Assembly: GCA_031308135.1 (NCBI GenBank)
Contig: JAHLJT010009436.1
Span: 120,753,608-120,817,607 of the forward strand
From: Acheta domesticus
Taxonomy: Eukaryota; Arthropoda; Insecta; Orthoptera; Gryllidae
DNA length: 64,000 bases
Reading direction: 5' to 3'
Every line of letters begins with the position of its first letter. The stretch's first letter is position 1. Below the pieces are notes generated by a model that ran no database searches, had not been told where the DNA came from, and saw only the letters and a list, made by a program, of their open reading frames with translations. Below are positions 1-11,700 of the stretch, one piece after another. A program made the position numbers and the translations under genes.

Positions 1-820
1 GTTTTACGTTTAATTTGTATATAAAAGCAATGCTGACAGGTCCGTATCAACTATTGCGTGTCCACTAAATGTTTGGCCATCTATACAATATTAAGCTATC
101 AAATTTCAGAAAAAGCCACAATAATTCCTTGAATAAGGCATATGGAATATCTGTAAAAAAATATGAGTTATTTTAGACAGTGTGTGCAGAGAAGCTTTGA
201 CAACGCATACGCAAAGAAGCGAAAAGTTACCGCAAGAAAAATACTCTACAGCCACCAATAGCTGCAATCAAATATTGTGTGGAATCGAAAATACCTTCAC
301 ATACTAGATGCGTAAATTGTCATTAAACAATTTTCAAGCAATTTACAGAAAAATATATCTTTTAACTTAACCTGATACCTCACGGGTATGGTATTTGGAA
401 AATTCATGCAACGACCACACATCATTAAATGTTTCAGTGTTAAAAAATGTAAAATATAAAAAAAACTCAACAGTGGTCATTTGATTAGCTATCAAAGTTT
501 TGAACAGTATGGTTTTCATTGGCAATTTTAGCAAAACAAATCCCAAGAAAAGTGCATACTTATTTTAGAATGTCATATCTTCAAAGAGCACTGCCTTTTT
601 AACTGTATAATCCATTATAGGCATTTAATGTACTTTTTTCCCTTAAACCCCTTTTCAAATTTCATTGAGATATCTCCCGGCTCTTCCTTCGCACCGCAAA
701 TTTCTCCATTGCCTTTTCTCTTATAATTCATCATAAAGCTTTTTCAAGTGTTAGTCTTCTTTTCTACACAGAAAACGCATATCTAAACGCAAACTCTTAA
801 AAATTCAACACTCGACAGAA
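1..820. other. AT-rich non-coding stretch
   Basis: AT-rich DNA with many short A and T runs. No ATG-started frame of 60 codons or more begins here, and I see no repeat unit, hairpin or recognisable element. The composition changes sharply near the right end, where the first GC-rich block begins. Confidence 0.7.
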
Positions 821-1490
821 ATTTTGGCTGCGACGCGCCCTTCCCCCCTTCGCCACCGCGAACGGCGCGAGGGCGCCGTGTTCAGGGGCGAGTCGCGCCA
901 TAAAAAGGACGAGAGGAAAATATCGCCGCGCGAGGGTAATGCTTCGACAAAAGCGCTCTAATGGGGGCGGCGCAGAAGTCGCGCGGCGAGGAAGGACAGG
1001 GCGGGACTAGGGGGCAGGGATGGAATTGAATGGTAGCAGGTCGGGGATCGGGGAGGACGGAGTTCGGTGGGTTGAGTGGGGTTCGGCGGGTAGGGCGGGG
1101 TTCGGCGGGTAGGGCGGGGTTCGGCGGGTAGGGCGGGGTTCGGCGGGTAGGGCGGGGATCGGCGGGTAGGGCGGGGTTCGGTGGGTATGGCGACGTCGGG
1201 GAGGGAGGGGGGCGTAAAGGAATGTCGCGGGAGGAACGGCGGCGTAAGAGAGAGAGGTCTTATCGCCAGTTCGCGCGAGTGTTCGAAGGCAGTCATCGCC
1301 CGTCCCACCAGAGTTTGACAAACTTGCGTGGGCGAAAGTGAGAAAGACGCTGGGAATGAGGAGGAGGAGGAGGAGGAAGGGGATGAGAGCTTTTCCCAAA
1401 TGAAGGGTCCGCGAAGGGATGAGGGCAGGCGGCTAAGACGGCGGTCGAAATACTAAGCGCCGCGATACACATCAGAGATCGCTCTACCAT
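821..1490. other. GC-rich CpG block 1
   Basis: GC-rich segment in which CpG is frequent rather than depleted. It contains the 19-bp minisatellite listed separately and an (AGG)n-like run near 1360-1378. Frames of 65 to 130 codons on the minus strand are low-complexity proline-rich peptides produced by the minisatellite, so I do not call them genes. The block could be a CpG-island promoter, but no TATA box or splice context singles out a start site. Confidence 0.6.
1062..1194 (+). repeat. 19-bp G-rich minisatellite, 7 units
   Basis: Seven head-to-tail 19-bp units with consensus GTTCGGCGGGTAGGGCGGG. The four units from 1081 to 1156 are identical, and the outer units differ by a few bases. Each unit supplies G-runs spaced so that four runs of three or more guanines (loops of about 2, 1 and 6-7 bases) occur repeatedly, which matches the usual G-quadruplex pattern on the plus strand. 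Since 19 is not a multiple of 3, successive units are read in different frames, arguing against a selected repeat protein. Confidence 0.93.
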
Positions 1491-1690
1491 GCGGGCGAAA
1501 AATCTAGTTGAAATGACTCGCTGATAAGATGACGCATAGAGAAAGTAATCAATAAAATTCTAGATACAAGAATTAATGACACATTTTTAAGCTGCACAAT
1601 ATTTACTGGCAGTTTTATACTTTCCTTCCCACACGAACTAAATCAACTCGTGACTTTTCACGGTCGTCAAACCTACAGTTTCTAGCGTGT
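1491..1690. other. AT-rich spacer between two CpG blocks
   Basis: A short AT-rich stretch separating GC-rich blocks 1 and 2. Nothing recognisable is present. Confidence 0.6.
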
Positions 1691-2165
1691 ATAACTCCGA
1701 ACCAAGTAATCCTCCTGCCAATCACTTTCAAAGCCGCGCGTTAAGTCACAAACAATTTACGAGCAGGCAATTCCCAGGAAGGCAAGACAAAAACAGCCAA
1801 TGGCTATTACTCGCATCGGAGGCAGAACACAAGAGGGAGGCGAGCAACGACTGCTCCACAAGTTCGAGCACCTCACCTTCCGACGACGCAACAGTTGGGG
1901 AGCGACCGCACGAGGGGCCTCGTGGCGGCGGCGACGCCGACGCCGACGACGCGGCGGCGGCGGCGGCGACGCCCCCTCGAGAGGGCTGTGGAGGGTCCTC
2001 GTGCTCGGCCGCTCCGCTCTTGGGCCGCGCCCTGTCCGCCTCAAGTTTTATTTCTCCGATTCCGTCGAGAGGCCCCGTGTCTGAGCGAAAATGGGAGGAA
2101 AGGGAGCGGGTGGGGACGGTGAGACACGACGAGGCAAGAACCGGTGGCAGGGGCAGTCGATGACG
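1691..2165. other. GC-rich CpG block 2
   Basis: The core near 1920-1985 is an imperfect GGC/GACGCC trinucleotide run. A plus-strand frame of 158 codons (1687-2163) spans the block, but 75- to 95-codon frames overlap it in other phases on both strands. Its translation is dominated by Ala, Arg, Gly and Asp from the triplet run, and no domain is visible. I read this as stop-poor GC-rich DNA. Confidence 0.55.
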
Positions 2166-2664
2166 ATCGAAGTCGCAAAGATGTGATCACTGATTACGAG
2201 TATGTGGAGGGGCAATCAGATGATTGGGACCAGCAAGGAAAATTACAGACCTTTATAGCAAAGTAATGGTAGTGGCAATGATGACGAAGGAAGGAAACGA
2301 ACCATAAACAACATAGGAAACAGCGTAGATAAGGCCGGGCGATAAGAAATGAAAATAACTATCGGCAAAAAAGCTTTAAATGATAGTGCATGATGGTAGC
2401 ATTCGATGAGAGTAAAAACTGATGATTTGATAAGGGAAAAAAACGAAGATGAACTGAAATGTTTAATACACAGCAAGCAGGAATGAAGTCAAGAATAAGC
2501 ATTTTAGTTTTTTAGACAGGGGTTTTAGAAATCAAAAAAATAAATGAAATGAACGGGAAGAATATAAATAGGATCAATGAAAAAAGTACGAGAATAAATT
2601 GAAAACACAATACTCAAGACAATACTAATTCGAGAAGAAAGACAGCTGAAGGCCTTGAACAAGT
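2166..2664 (+). other. purine-skewed tract right of CpG block 2
   Basis: The plus strand is rich in A and G for about 480 bases (GAA, GGAA, GATGA and AAAAA runs) with few C or T runs. It is not a clean tandem repeat; it looks like decayed or cryptic simple sequence. It starts where the GC-rich block ends, a pairing seen again at several other blocks. Confidence 0.6.
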
Positions 2665-3345
2665 ATGTTACACTCTCGCGCTCCAGCATTGCGCTGGTGC
2701 ACCAGATCGTTGACGTCCGACGCCGATCGTTCTCTCCTTCGCCTCCCGACTTTTTTCGCCAAAGAGGTGACTACGTGAAAGCTGTGAGCTGACCTCGCTC
2801 GCCATCAAACGACTCCAAGGCGCGCCTCGTCGGTCTCCGACGCCGCGCCGCTCGCTCGTCGCCCGCCGCCCGCCGGCCGCGCGCCGCACGGTCGATAGCG
2901 GCCTTTCCATTGGCAATCGGAGGGCGACGAATGACAGAGCGAGCACGGAGTGGCCCTTGTATTTTTTATAGCTTCATAATCCACAACGTAATGAGAGCCG
3001 TTCCTCTGAGTACGTAATTCACGTTTCGACGCGCGGAAATAAAGGGGACGAGGCGGCTGTGTCGGCGGAGGTAGCGGCGGCCGTGGCGCCTTGCCTGGAG
3101 ACACGCCGGCGAAAAAAAGAACGAGCACCGGGTGGACGATAAGCTAAGTCAACAGCGCTCAACATTTTGAAAGCCCATCACGAAGCATTTAATCTCGGAG
3201 CGATGGTATCGGGGTGGGGCCGGGGGCCGCCGGCGAGCCGTTTCGCCCGGCGGCAGCGCCAGGGCCCGGCCGCACATAAAGCGAGCGCTGGCGATAACGC
3301 CCGGGGGCGGCGGCGACATGAACAGCACTTTGTATCGGAAAGGGT
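2665..3345. other. GC-rich CpG block 3
   Basis: Two GC-rich parts (about 2690-2960 and 3035-3320) flank a less GC-rich middle containing TAAT and CACATAAAG words. The right part has a long imperfect GC inverted repeat around 3215-3275 (GGCCGGGGGCCGCCGG facing CGCCCGGCGG). Frames on both strands are stop-poor but unrecognisable. A regulatory role is possible but not shown. Confidence 0.5.
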
Positions 3346-3900
3346 TCAAAGGTGAGTGAAGGCGGGAAAGAAATGAAAAGCGATGAAGCACAGAAAAATC
3401 AATCAGAGAAGAAGCGTACGATGTCAATATAGATTAAGCTACTTATGAATAATTCATTCATTAACCCACAATTGTTTGAAGTAAATTTAATAGGTTCAGT
3501 GCATTCACTATCACGTCAGAACGTTAAAAATATCGTATGGTATTGACGGATAAATATTATTAGTATTCATCTAGTCGTTTTACAATGTGAGAACACGATG
3601 AAATTTTCAATCCATTGAATCAGAAAGATAAACTATACTCCCTGAAAATTAAATATTCCAATACCCATGAACACCCAAAAACGCTACATCTCGAAAATTG
3701 AAAATGGCCGTACACTCTCAAGCCACAGATTTCGTAGAACAAATTAAAGAAACAAAATATCCTTCAAAAAAGTATTAAAATAAATTACCATCAACCCTTA
3801 AGAATAGAAGAGAATTTTTACATCAAAATTTAATGCAAATATTACTAGCCTAGAGAAAAATGTGGGCAAAGAATGACCAATCAGAATAAACATTAATTTT
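3346..3900. other. AT-rich stretch
   Basis: AT-rich DNA between GC-rich blocks 3 and 4. It contains one octamer word ATGCAAAT at 3833-3840. No other element was recognised. Confidence 0.6.
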
Positions 3901-4385
3901 CGGCTCCCTAAACGAAACTACTGCGGAGAGGTCCGCGGGAGGCGTTACCGCCCCACGCCGCTCGGCGCCGGCGACCTCCTGCGAAAGGCGGCGACCGAGG
4001 GCCCATGGGCGCCGCCAGGCCGTATTTTCATTTGGCGGTCGGCGGCCGAGGCGGGTGCGGGCGCGGCCGCTGTGGTTGCGGCGGTGGGCGCGCGGCCGAC
4101 CCGAAACGGACGGCTCCGCAGGGACGCCTGCGAGCGGCAGCGGGTGGCGGGGGGAGACGTGAGGCAGGCAGAGCGCGCTCGTCTTTGGCGGGCGCCGGAA
4201 GTTAACCCTTCGCCTCTCGCACATCCGTTTACGGCCGCCGCGGGGCGCCCACGACGCTGCCCGTCGCTCGCCGCCGCCGCCGCCCCTGCATCCCCCCGCC
4301 CAAACGCTGGCGACCTTCCCGTAACAGCGGCCGTTAACTCTTTCGTCGGCGACGTAATGGCTCTTACACTCGCCGTGAAGCAAAA
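3901..4385. other. GC-rich CpG block 4
   Basis: Dense CpG with GGCGGCCGAGG and GGGCGCGCGGCCG runs. Minus-strand (177 codons) and plus-strand (66 and 106 codons) frames overlap each other, as expected in stop-poor GC-rich DNA. No conserved motif is visible in any of them. Confidence 0.55.
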
Positions 4386-5450
4386 TCCCTAGCTCTTCTT
4401 ATACGTACCATGCATTTCTTTGCTTGGCGGTATTGATTTGCTCTGTTTTCCGCAGAACAAACTATGTTCCAGATAAGAAAAAGCAAATACTTCGCCACGG
4501 ATTAATTTAAACGGATTAATTTAAACGCGACGGTCAAGTAAGAACTTTTCAGAGAAAGTCACTCTCGTGCAACCATGACTGGCACATTCGGCTATAAAAA
4601 TCTATTCTAGCAATTACTTTCGTCATAGCTCGCAAATTACATGGTTTTTCGATTACTTTTCCAAAAAACATCTCCGGTTAATGTTCATGAAAATAGGATG
4701 TATATATCTTTTGTAGTAGTATCCATATATTCTCAATTTTTCTGTGCATCTCTGCTGTCAAGCAAAATGTCAGTCGTATTTTTTCGTCATTTTTCGTATT
4801 TTTTTCTAATACTCATTTAAAATCGTAGAAAATTTTGTAGAAAAATTAAATAGTTTCAAGAAATAGATATTTTATTCAAAACTTTAAATGAAAATGTATT
4901 TTTGGCGTTGAATTCATTGTATAAGGTATTCACGAAAGTGTATGCACGAACATATCGGATGAGTTTTAGGACGTACAGCTTTCTTCGTAAGAAATATGCG
5001 AGAAAGTACAATAATTAAAAGTAAACAATACGATACTGATAGCGTTGACAAACAAATGCAAATACATCGAAAAACAGATAATAGTAATTGTTAAACACTA
5101 CGTCATTGTAGTATTCTACAAATATATAAAGTATTAGCTTATATTACCGCGAAAGAAAGGCCACTCGTCATTATCGCCTGCTGGCGATACAACAAGCAAC
5201 AATGAGCACTAATTCGTATGGGATGCACATTTTGCCAATTATCATTGTTGTTACCGCAAGAAAATGAAAATAGATAGAAAAATACAATTAAAAATAATAT
5301 TTTTATATTTATCAAAATTACTCAGTTTTTACAGCATTTTCCATTCCCACATCTTATTTAGCAAGCGAAATCATCTATTCGTTTCCACATTTAACACAAT
5401 TAAATGACGCAATAAAATAAATATAACATAATCATAATTGAATATATATA
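4386..5450. other. AT-rich stretch
   Basis: About 1 kb with no ATG frame of 60 codons. The only structured items are the 14-bp tandem duplication listed next, an octamer word at 5056-5063 and a short hairpin word (TCGCCTGCTGGCGA) near 5176. Confidence 0.65.
4497..4524 (+). repeat. 14-bp tandem duplication with paired GGATTA words
   Basis: ACGGATTAATTTAA occurs twice head to tail. Each copy holds GGATTA (TAATCC on the other strand), the preferred site of K50-type homeodomains such as Bicoid and Otd/Otx, next to a second ATTAATTTAA homeodomain-like stretch. The duplication is exact. The regulatory reading is inference only. Confidence 0.85.
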
Positions 5451-5850
5451 ACAGGATGTTGGTATGTATATAAAACTCCAACACGGACCGATGTCCATGA
5501 AACTTGGCACTTCTACGAGTTTTTTCACCGAGGTTTATGTGTTGTTAATTCTGTTGTAACTCCACTACATGGCGCTACATATTCACAACACATCCCCTAT
5601 ATATTCACGTCAAATGCAACCTGCAACACACTCAGCATGTTGAATCTATATCGTTAAATAACTCCTAAACGAGGCGTTCTAGGGCCTTAAAAACTAAAAT
5701 TTTGAGACGAAGGCCTCAAAGAAACGTTTCTCACGCCGTAATCTCTAAAATGAACTCTTCCTGGACATTCTATTACATTTTTGCTGGTACGGCGCTTCCC
5801 GGTATTACCTCACCTGCTCGGAGACGTGCAGAATCGGCAAGTAAATGTGA
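5451..5850 (+). repeat. dispersed repeat family, copy R1
   Basis: This segment aligns with the locus at 12.77-13.56 kb. Positions 5612-5835 match 12924-13145 in order, including exact shared runs AATAACTCCTAAACGA, TCACGCCGTAATCT, ACATTCTATTACATTTTTG and GACGTGCAGAATC. The left part (near 5490-5580) resembles 13370-13475, including TGTAACTCCACTA-ATGGCGCTAC. No open frame, terminal inverted repeat or poly-A tail is visible, so the element class is undetermined. A GA-rich tract follows immediately, as it does at the second locus. Confidence 0.85.
5562..5578 (+). promoter_or_regulatory. CTCF-like motif inside repeat R1
   Basis: CCACTACATGGCGCTAC fits the general CTCF pattern CCASYAGRKGGCRS at most positions, with a C where the consensus has G after the central A. 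Arthropod and vertebrate CTCF share this core. Occupancy cannot be judged from sequence. Confidence 0.35.
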
Positions 5851-5965
5851 ATGAGAGGGACAGAGAGCGGCAGAGACAGAGACACACAGACAGGAACAGG
5901 GTGAGGGAGGGATGGTGAGACTGAGAAACGGAGATGGGAGGGGAAAGAGGGAGATGAAGGGCAGA
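5851..5965 (+). repeat. GA-rich purine tract after R1
   Basis: A GAGAGGGACAGAGAG-type purine-rich tract on the plus strand, directly following repeat copy R1. It is the short counterpart of the 0.58-kb purine tract that follows the second locus. It looks like degenerate (GA)n/(GGGA)n simple sequence. Confidence 0.75.
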
Positions 5966-7280
5966 ACAAGGTCTGCCAGGTTTCCTAGTATAATATACAT
6001 GTAATTGAATTATAATATAAATGTAATCGAAATATAATATTGTAATATTTCTAATATTATGAGGCATCTCTGAGAACTATTAGTGGCCACAGAGTAAACA
6101 ATGCACCCGCTATAGTCTGTGTGGACACATAATGTATGCATTAGAGGTACATAGATATAGTCTATGGTGGACACAAAGTGTGCCGATAATCGATACCAGC
6201 GCAACAAAAGAGCATCGCGTGTTAAAAATGAAGTGGACAATTTGGACTTTTAGGGTTTGTGAGAAATTGTACAGAAACTGTGACTATTCAAGTAAATAGA
6301 GGCAATGTCGTGGAATATTATACATGTTGTTTGAACACGATCGGTTAGCGGGTTCGCTTAAAATCACAGAAAAAACGAGTTCGGAAAGAGAACCATTCGT
6401 ACGTTCCAAGAAGCATCAAACCGGAATTTATTAAAATTTAAGAAGAAACACTGAATTAAATAATGAGAGATAATGGGATTCATTGGAAGATAATTTCGGC
6501 CGAATTTAGAACTGGGTTTCTGAATTTTTAGAACACTGGGGAATGTATTATTAAATAAATATTAAAACGTAAGAAGATGATGAAACAAACGAAGACATGT
6601 TGCATAACGTCAACATAGAAATCCACGATTTTCGGCTATAAATATTTAGAAAACGGCACTTTTAACAAGATAATCATGACATTGGATGCATGACGAAGCG
6701 AATGAACCCGAAACCCGTTCGAAACTCTAAAAATTGAACATTTTGAGAAAATTTTCTAGGACGACAATGAGAATAAGCGAAAGAAGGTGGTCGGCATTTT
6801 TTTTGAAAAACAAAGGTGTTGTGTTAAATCGACGCAAGTTTTTGAGACAGTTGGGTTCTGAAAGCCGTGGAAAGCACATCGAATTCACGTCGGTCCGATT
6901 CAAAATTCATAATTAATTTTGGGACTTGTAATTTTTTTGTGGTGATCGAGCATTCAGTTAAGAACTGTGAACGTGTAGTAAAACGGGACGTATTCGTATT
7001 GAAGACAGAAGAAGTTTATGTTATTTTGTTAATGATTTTTCAATGGAACATTCTGGAAATTTATGGGATTTTCCACGGAAGGAGATTAATTGAAGAAGAC
7101 GAGCCGCACGAGATTCAACAGACCCGACGGCAACGCACGCGAGGAGGCGCGTGTACATCGAGGGAAGTGGCAACGGCGCGGTTCTTCAACAACAAACGCA
7201 GGAAAGTGGCGCATCAGCAAACGTTCGCGACGTAATTCATGAATCCAAGCTGGTTTCGCGATTTTTAACAATAATGTGAA
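5966..7280. other. AT-rich stretch with a short degenerate repeat
   Basis: At about 6083-6190 there are three diverged units beginning GTGGMCAC and about 40-47 bp apart; TATAGTCT recurs at 6111 and 6156. The remainder is AT-rich. Frames of 60 and 122 codons near 6734-7235 are AT-rich translations without recognisable motifs. A small GC-rich patch lies at 7100-7225. Confidence 0.45.
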
Positions 7281-7689
7281 CAGTAATGGAGATTACGGAA
7301 CTGAATAGTCAAAAGTAACATTAATCCAGATAAGAACGATTTAACAAATACTAAGCAAGGATAATTAATTTCATTTTTTTGTGTCTTAGTATAGAATAAG
7401 TACGTACGTACGAGATTTTGCACAATATTAATAAAATTCAATTGCTACAAGGAATTCCTTTAATTAATTATCATTCATGATCAGCTGGTCAATGATAAAT
7501 AAAGATTAGCATAAGAATTAATTGTGATTTATAAAACAGAGCGAATCGTAACAATCACGCCAAGAGCACCTATATTAAAATTTACATTGTTGCCGCAGTT
7601 AAAAGAAACGCTGATTAAAGTTTTGTTTTCATGTTTAAAAGGAAACACCGTGTTTGATTTCAGTAGCATATTTCCTGGAAACTGTTGTT
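7281..7689. other. AT-rich stretch
   Basis: AT-rich; the only frames are short and unrecognised. Nothing else seen. Confidence 0.55.
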
Positions 7690-7890
7690 GTTTTGAATGT
7701 TGTTTTCAGCCTGGTCCGTACGGAGGCACCCACCGCCCACGACCCATAAATTTTTGCAATCACGGGATTTAGCAGAGTAATATTCGGTAGTAACGTCAGA
7801 TAGATAGAGAATCCAGAGGAAGTCCCGTGGGTACTTTTGCATTGGCAGCCCCGTGTGGGGCACAAAAGGGGGGAGTACTTTTTGCAATAT
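7690..7890. other. unclassified moderately GC-rich block
   Basis: An isolated 200-base block of balanced composition in AT-rich DNA, with words such as GGAGGCACCCACCGCCCACG and a short hairpin GCCCCGTGTGGGGC near 7847. Three overlapping minus-strand frames of about 75 codons cross it. The sharp edges suggest a decayed inserted repeat, but I cannot name a family and found no second copy in the window. Confidence 0.3.
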
Positions 7891-8689
7891 AAATAAAATT
7901 AAAATACATAAATATAATTGAAATATAACAAATAATAATAAAATGAAGTATGAAATATATAAATTCTAACTTACATAGCATCCAACTGCGTTGCATCCTC
8001 ATTTCTTTTACGTTCACGAAACGCAGTAAATTGGGAGCGGGCGACTCATGTTTGTCACCAAATTACACAAAAAAGACTCATAATTTCAAAAACTTCAACA
8101 TGACTTTATTTGAAGATGTTTTTATGAACACATTTCATTTAGAAAAAAAATGTATCTTTATAATTGTAGTTGTAGAAACAACTACTTTTTTTCTACATTT
8201 AGCACCAAGATTCAACCCCTTTTTCGTAGCTAGGGCCCTGTATAGAAGAATCCGCCTAAGAAGCCAAAATGATTGTTCGCTAAAAAGTAAACATCACATG
8301 TAATTCACAGAGAAGTATTCCTCCGCGACAGCTGTTCATCCACACCTCTTCGCAAAGTGTTTACGTTTGTTCATGGCTCCCGTTAAGACATCATGGCTTC
8401 TCGTGGTTCACAGCTGAGCAATTTCATTTACAAAATAAATTGATTAAACGCAAAGCATGGAACCAGGGAACGTTGTCGATCACAGCGCGCTACCTTACCG
8501 CAGCAGGAAAAACGGAGCACCGGAGCAGGAAAAACGTGCACTAGTATGCATCTCACATTGAAGACTCGGTTTTAAAATAAACATACTAAATAATACTTAT
8601 CACACAAATAGTAAATTCAATGTAATGTTTATAAAATAAATAATTTTTACAGAAGAAACACTATATTTTCGTCGGACGAGGCCATCACA
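7891..8689. other. AT-rich stretch
   Basis: AT-rich. The one oddity is a short direct repeat at about 8504-8538, where GGAGCA(GG)AAAAACG-type words recur (GCAGGAAAAACGGAGCAC, then GGAGCAGGAAAAACGTGCAC). No gene or element was recognised. Confidence 0.5.
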
Positions 8690-9010
8690 AAAGAAGTCGA
8701 AGCCATTTACAAGTTAGCCAACCGCAAAAGAACGAATGGAAGGAGAGTCTAATGGGCTCAAGGGCACAACGACCAAAGAAGCTTCAGTTATGTTGCCAGC
8801 ACCGGCTGTCAAAATGGTCCTTTCTGATAAAAATTGCCCTATAATAAGTTTTTCTGCCAAAAATTCGCTGATTTTTCGCGGAGGATTACCTAATTTTCTC
8901 TCTACCGCGCTAACGGCGCGAGAAAGTAAAAATATGTACATTACAACGCACGTCATTTCGAATATCCCATCAACCAACAAAAACGGCAAAAAAGCTTCTG
9001 ATCGATAACC
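8690..9010. other. segment open on both strands, unassigned
   Basis: A minus-strand frame of 91 codons (8714-8989) and a plus-strand frame of 90 codons (8736-9008) overlap almost completely. Neither is low-complexity, unlike the frames in GC-rich blocks, so this is one of the few places where an exon or decayed element could hide. I recognise no domain and cannot choose a strand. Confidence 0.25.
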
Positions 9011-9339
9011 TGTATTTCCATCGACGTTTGCGTCGGTCGTTTACAATGTTTCATTAATAAAGCATATGCATACAGCCACACTAAGTCGAACGTAACGTGC
9101 AGTACTAGCCTTTGTGCCATGTCGTATTCATTATCAACGACTGTCGATAAATGTCAACTAGAAGAAGACGGAAAATACTGGAGTTCTTTCGACGCGGCAA
9201 CAGTAAAATCGATCATATAAAACGGACGCATTGCTCGGCTATCGCATAGCTGTGGCTATTTCTTATACAGCTATGGTATATAAGAAAAGACAAAAAGCCT
9301 CCATTCATTTTTAAAGGGTATAATGCTGCCGTAGCACAA
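9011..9339. other. AT-rich stretch
   Basis: AT-rich DNA leading into the next GC-rich block. TATACAGCTATGGTATATAAG near 9265 is locally palindromic. Nothing else was recognised. Confidence 0.5.
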
Positions 9340-10480
9340 ATGACCTTTGTACCGCCGGCCTGCGTCTTTTCCATAAGGCAATGTTGCCGCGAATGCCAGA
9401 TCGTCCCCCTCTCATCGAGATGCGCTTCGACATTCGCCGCTTCGGCGCGCCGGGCCCGGCGCTGGGACGGATCACCTCCGCTCGTGCGGCGTCTGGTGGC
9501 TTTGGGCAACAGCGCTGAAGGAGGCGCCACGGTAGAGGCAGCCGCGAAATGTTGGGCGCCGTCGGGATTAACAGCGACACTGCCCGCGTGTGCGACTGCG
9601 GACACAAGCGTGGCCTCGTGTTAGCAACAGGCGTCAGCCCTTCTGGGCCGTCGCAGCGGGTGCTACTATGCGTTCGTCGGTCGGTCGGCGTCGTTTTCGC
9701 CGACGCGACGGCGTTATCGTCTCCGGTTGCATCCGCGCGCTGCGGCGCAGGCGGTGATGGCGGTGATGGTGGCGGCAGCGTTGGCGATGGTAGATTGCTG
9801 GTGGCTCGCCCTAACGTCGCGCAAGTATTCGAGAATTTCTTCGGATGGGCCCCATTGCTCTGAATGAGACGACCGCCAACAGCCGTCCGCGGGACCATTA
9901 CACAATAGAGCGCTTAATCCGCATCTCGCAAACGCTTTCTCTCTCATTTCACTTGAGGGAGGCAGAAAGAGAGGGTAGACACACCTCCCGAAACGCATTC
10001 GGAACTCGGACGCGCGTATCCCTACAACGTAGAACAAAGGTCATGGAAGCAACAATGACAGAGCCCACGATAACGACTGCAAGAGATTGCCAACTGTTTC
10101 GACTCTTGACGTTTGTGTCAACTGAGGCAGAGGCGGCAATAATAATGGTATCTCCAAGGAAGAACGACAACGAAGGTGACACCGTGAGGACGGAGGACCA
10201 ATGGAGGCGTCGACCAGCTACCGTTGCCAGCAAAAGCGAAATGAAGACAACCATCTCATTCCTTCCATTTTGGCCCGACCCCCACTCCCCTCTCACGCAG
10301 CATCCACCGCCGCCTTCTTGCAGTTGACGCTCTTGTGTAGAGCAACAGACGCTCTTTATCGCCCCACTTTCCTTAACGAAGTTTCCTCCTGCACAGAGCG
10401 TTCTTAACTGAAATTTTGAAGAGTTGGGCAAATGCTGAAGGGGCGAGAGGAGGGAAAACCGGCCGATCACGTCTGCCACC
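9340..10480. other. GC-rich CpG block 5 with less GC-rich right flank
   Basis: The densest CpG lies at 9390-9870 and includes a GGTGATGGC-like triplet run near 9752-9790. The right half (9900-10480) is less GC-rich but still CpG-containing. Frames of 104 to 195 codons occur on both strands and overlap each other. The 160-codon plus-strand frame (9845-10327) and 176-codon minus-strand frame (9949-10479) show no domain, signal peptide or repeat that would favour either. Confidence 0.45.
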
Positions 10481-11339
10481 CGGCTCTTGAAGACTTAAAT
10501 GAAGTTCCAGATCCTGGTTAAATATTCACGGGTTTAAGAAAAGAATCTTTAAAGTAAAAGTTGTATAATTTAATGAGATGCGAGTTCGTATTACATGAAA
10601 ACGCATTTTTTGATGCGACGAACAACGTTGCAAGAATTGGGGCCAGAGATGAAGGACCTGATAGAAAATTTCTCGTCCAGCAATCAGCGAGTTTCTGAAC
10701 TTCCTAAAAGTCCTTTCTTCTCCACTAGATTGCACACAAAATCCCGCATGAATTGTTGTTAATTCAGGCTCTTCCAGAAAGACACGAACATGTGCTCACA
10801 ATCGAGTATTCGTTAAAGTATTCAATGTAACAGACTTCGAAACTAACATAATTCTAAGTCTTCGAAAATTGTACAATTCGTCATATATTTTTTCTATGTT
10901 TGATCCGGCAGAACTTTCTTCTTTTCCTTCTCCTTAGCCGATATAATTTCCTCGTTGTATTATGGTAACCTAATGATATTCCGGTAATGTGGTAAAAAAA
11001 TTATCAAATAATGAAGTGGTGCCACACTTTAACCGTACCAACATGCGACCAAACCGCAGAAAATATTTTTTTTCCAAAACACATATTCTCGTATGATCTG
11101 ACTTGACATGTACCATCCGGTCGTAAAAATGAACGTAATGAATGTGTCGACAAAGTAGAACTCGAAAACCCGTCTAAAAACATTATTTAACACCTTATTT
11201 AAGTACAGAACTTAAGTGGAGAGAGTCCCATAATGTCAGAGCGATCCAGCATTTAAAGGAGGATATACGAAAAACAACTCTTCTATCTGTCATCCGCAAT
11301 TTCTAATAATTCTTGCAAGGCTTTGCTCATTCATCCCCG
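10481..11339. other. AT-rich stretch
   Basis: AT-rich; one 69-codon minus-strand frame of no recognisable type. No repeat noted. Confidence 0.55.
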
Positions 11340-11700
11340 ATGATCCCCAGCCCAGAGTCTGAAGCAGTCATTGGAGCTGCGACGCGAGCGGGAAGGCTGC
11401 CGCATGAAGGCGCACTGGGGCAGCGCTACTGATCAAAGGATCAGCCGTTATTATCCGTCGCTCAGGCGAGCGCGCTTTCTGCAGTGGCCTTTGGAGCGCA
11501 ACGACAGAGCTCGCGGGCACCGAGGGAGAGGCCGCTCGTAATCGCCGACAAGTCGCCCTGGCCAACGGCGTCTTCGGCCGAGAGATCGTACGCCATGCTT
11601 TCGCCCCGCCGGATGAGATCGCTTCTGGAAAAGGACGGTGGAGAAGTGCGTGGCGACTGCCACTTGCACTGATAAGTACTCAGCCGCTAATCGCTCGGCT
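11340..11700. other. GC-rich CpG block 6
   Basis: Evenly GC-rich with frequent CpG and no obvious internal repeat. Short frames of 62 to 72 codons overlap on both strands. The lack of simple sequence makes this a better regulatory or exon candidate than the repeat-laden blocks, but nothing specific is visible. Confidence 0.45.

Noticed and set aside
1062..1194. Possible CRISPR array
   Set aside because: The units are head-to-tail with no unique spacers, and the sequence is eukaryotic in character.
1007..1399. Proline-rich minus-strand frame with repeated PPYPPNPALP-type motif
   Set aside because: It comes from the 19-bp minisatellite, whose length is not a multiple of three, so every frame gives a similar proline-rich repeat.
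7690..7890. Named satellite or transposon
   Set aside because: The block looks inserted, but I cannot match it to a family from memory and found no second copy here.
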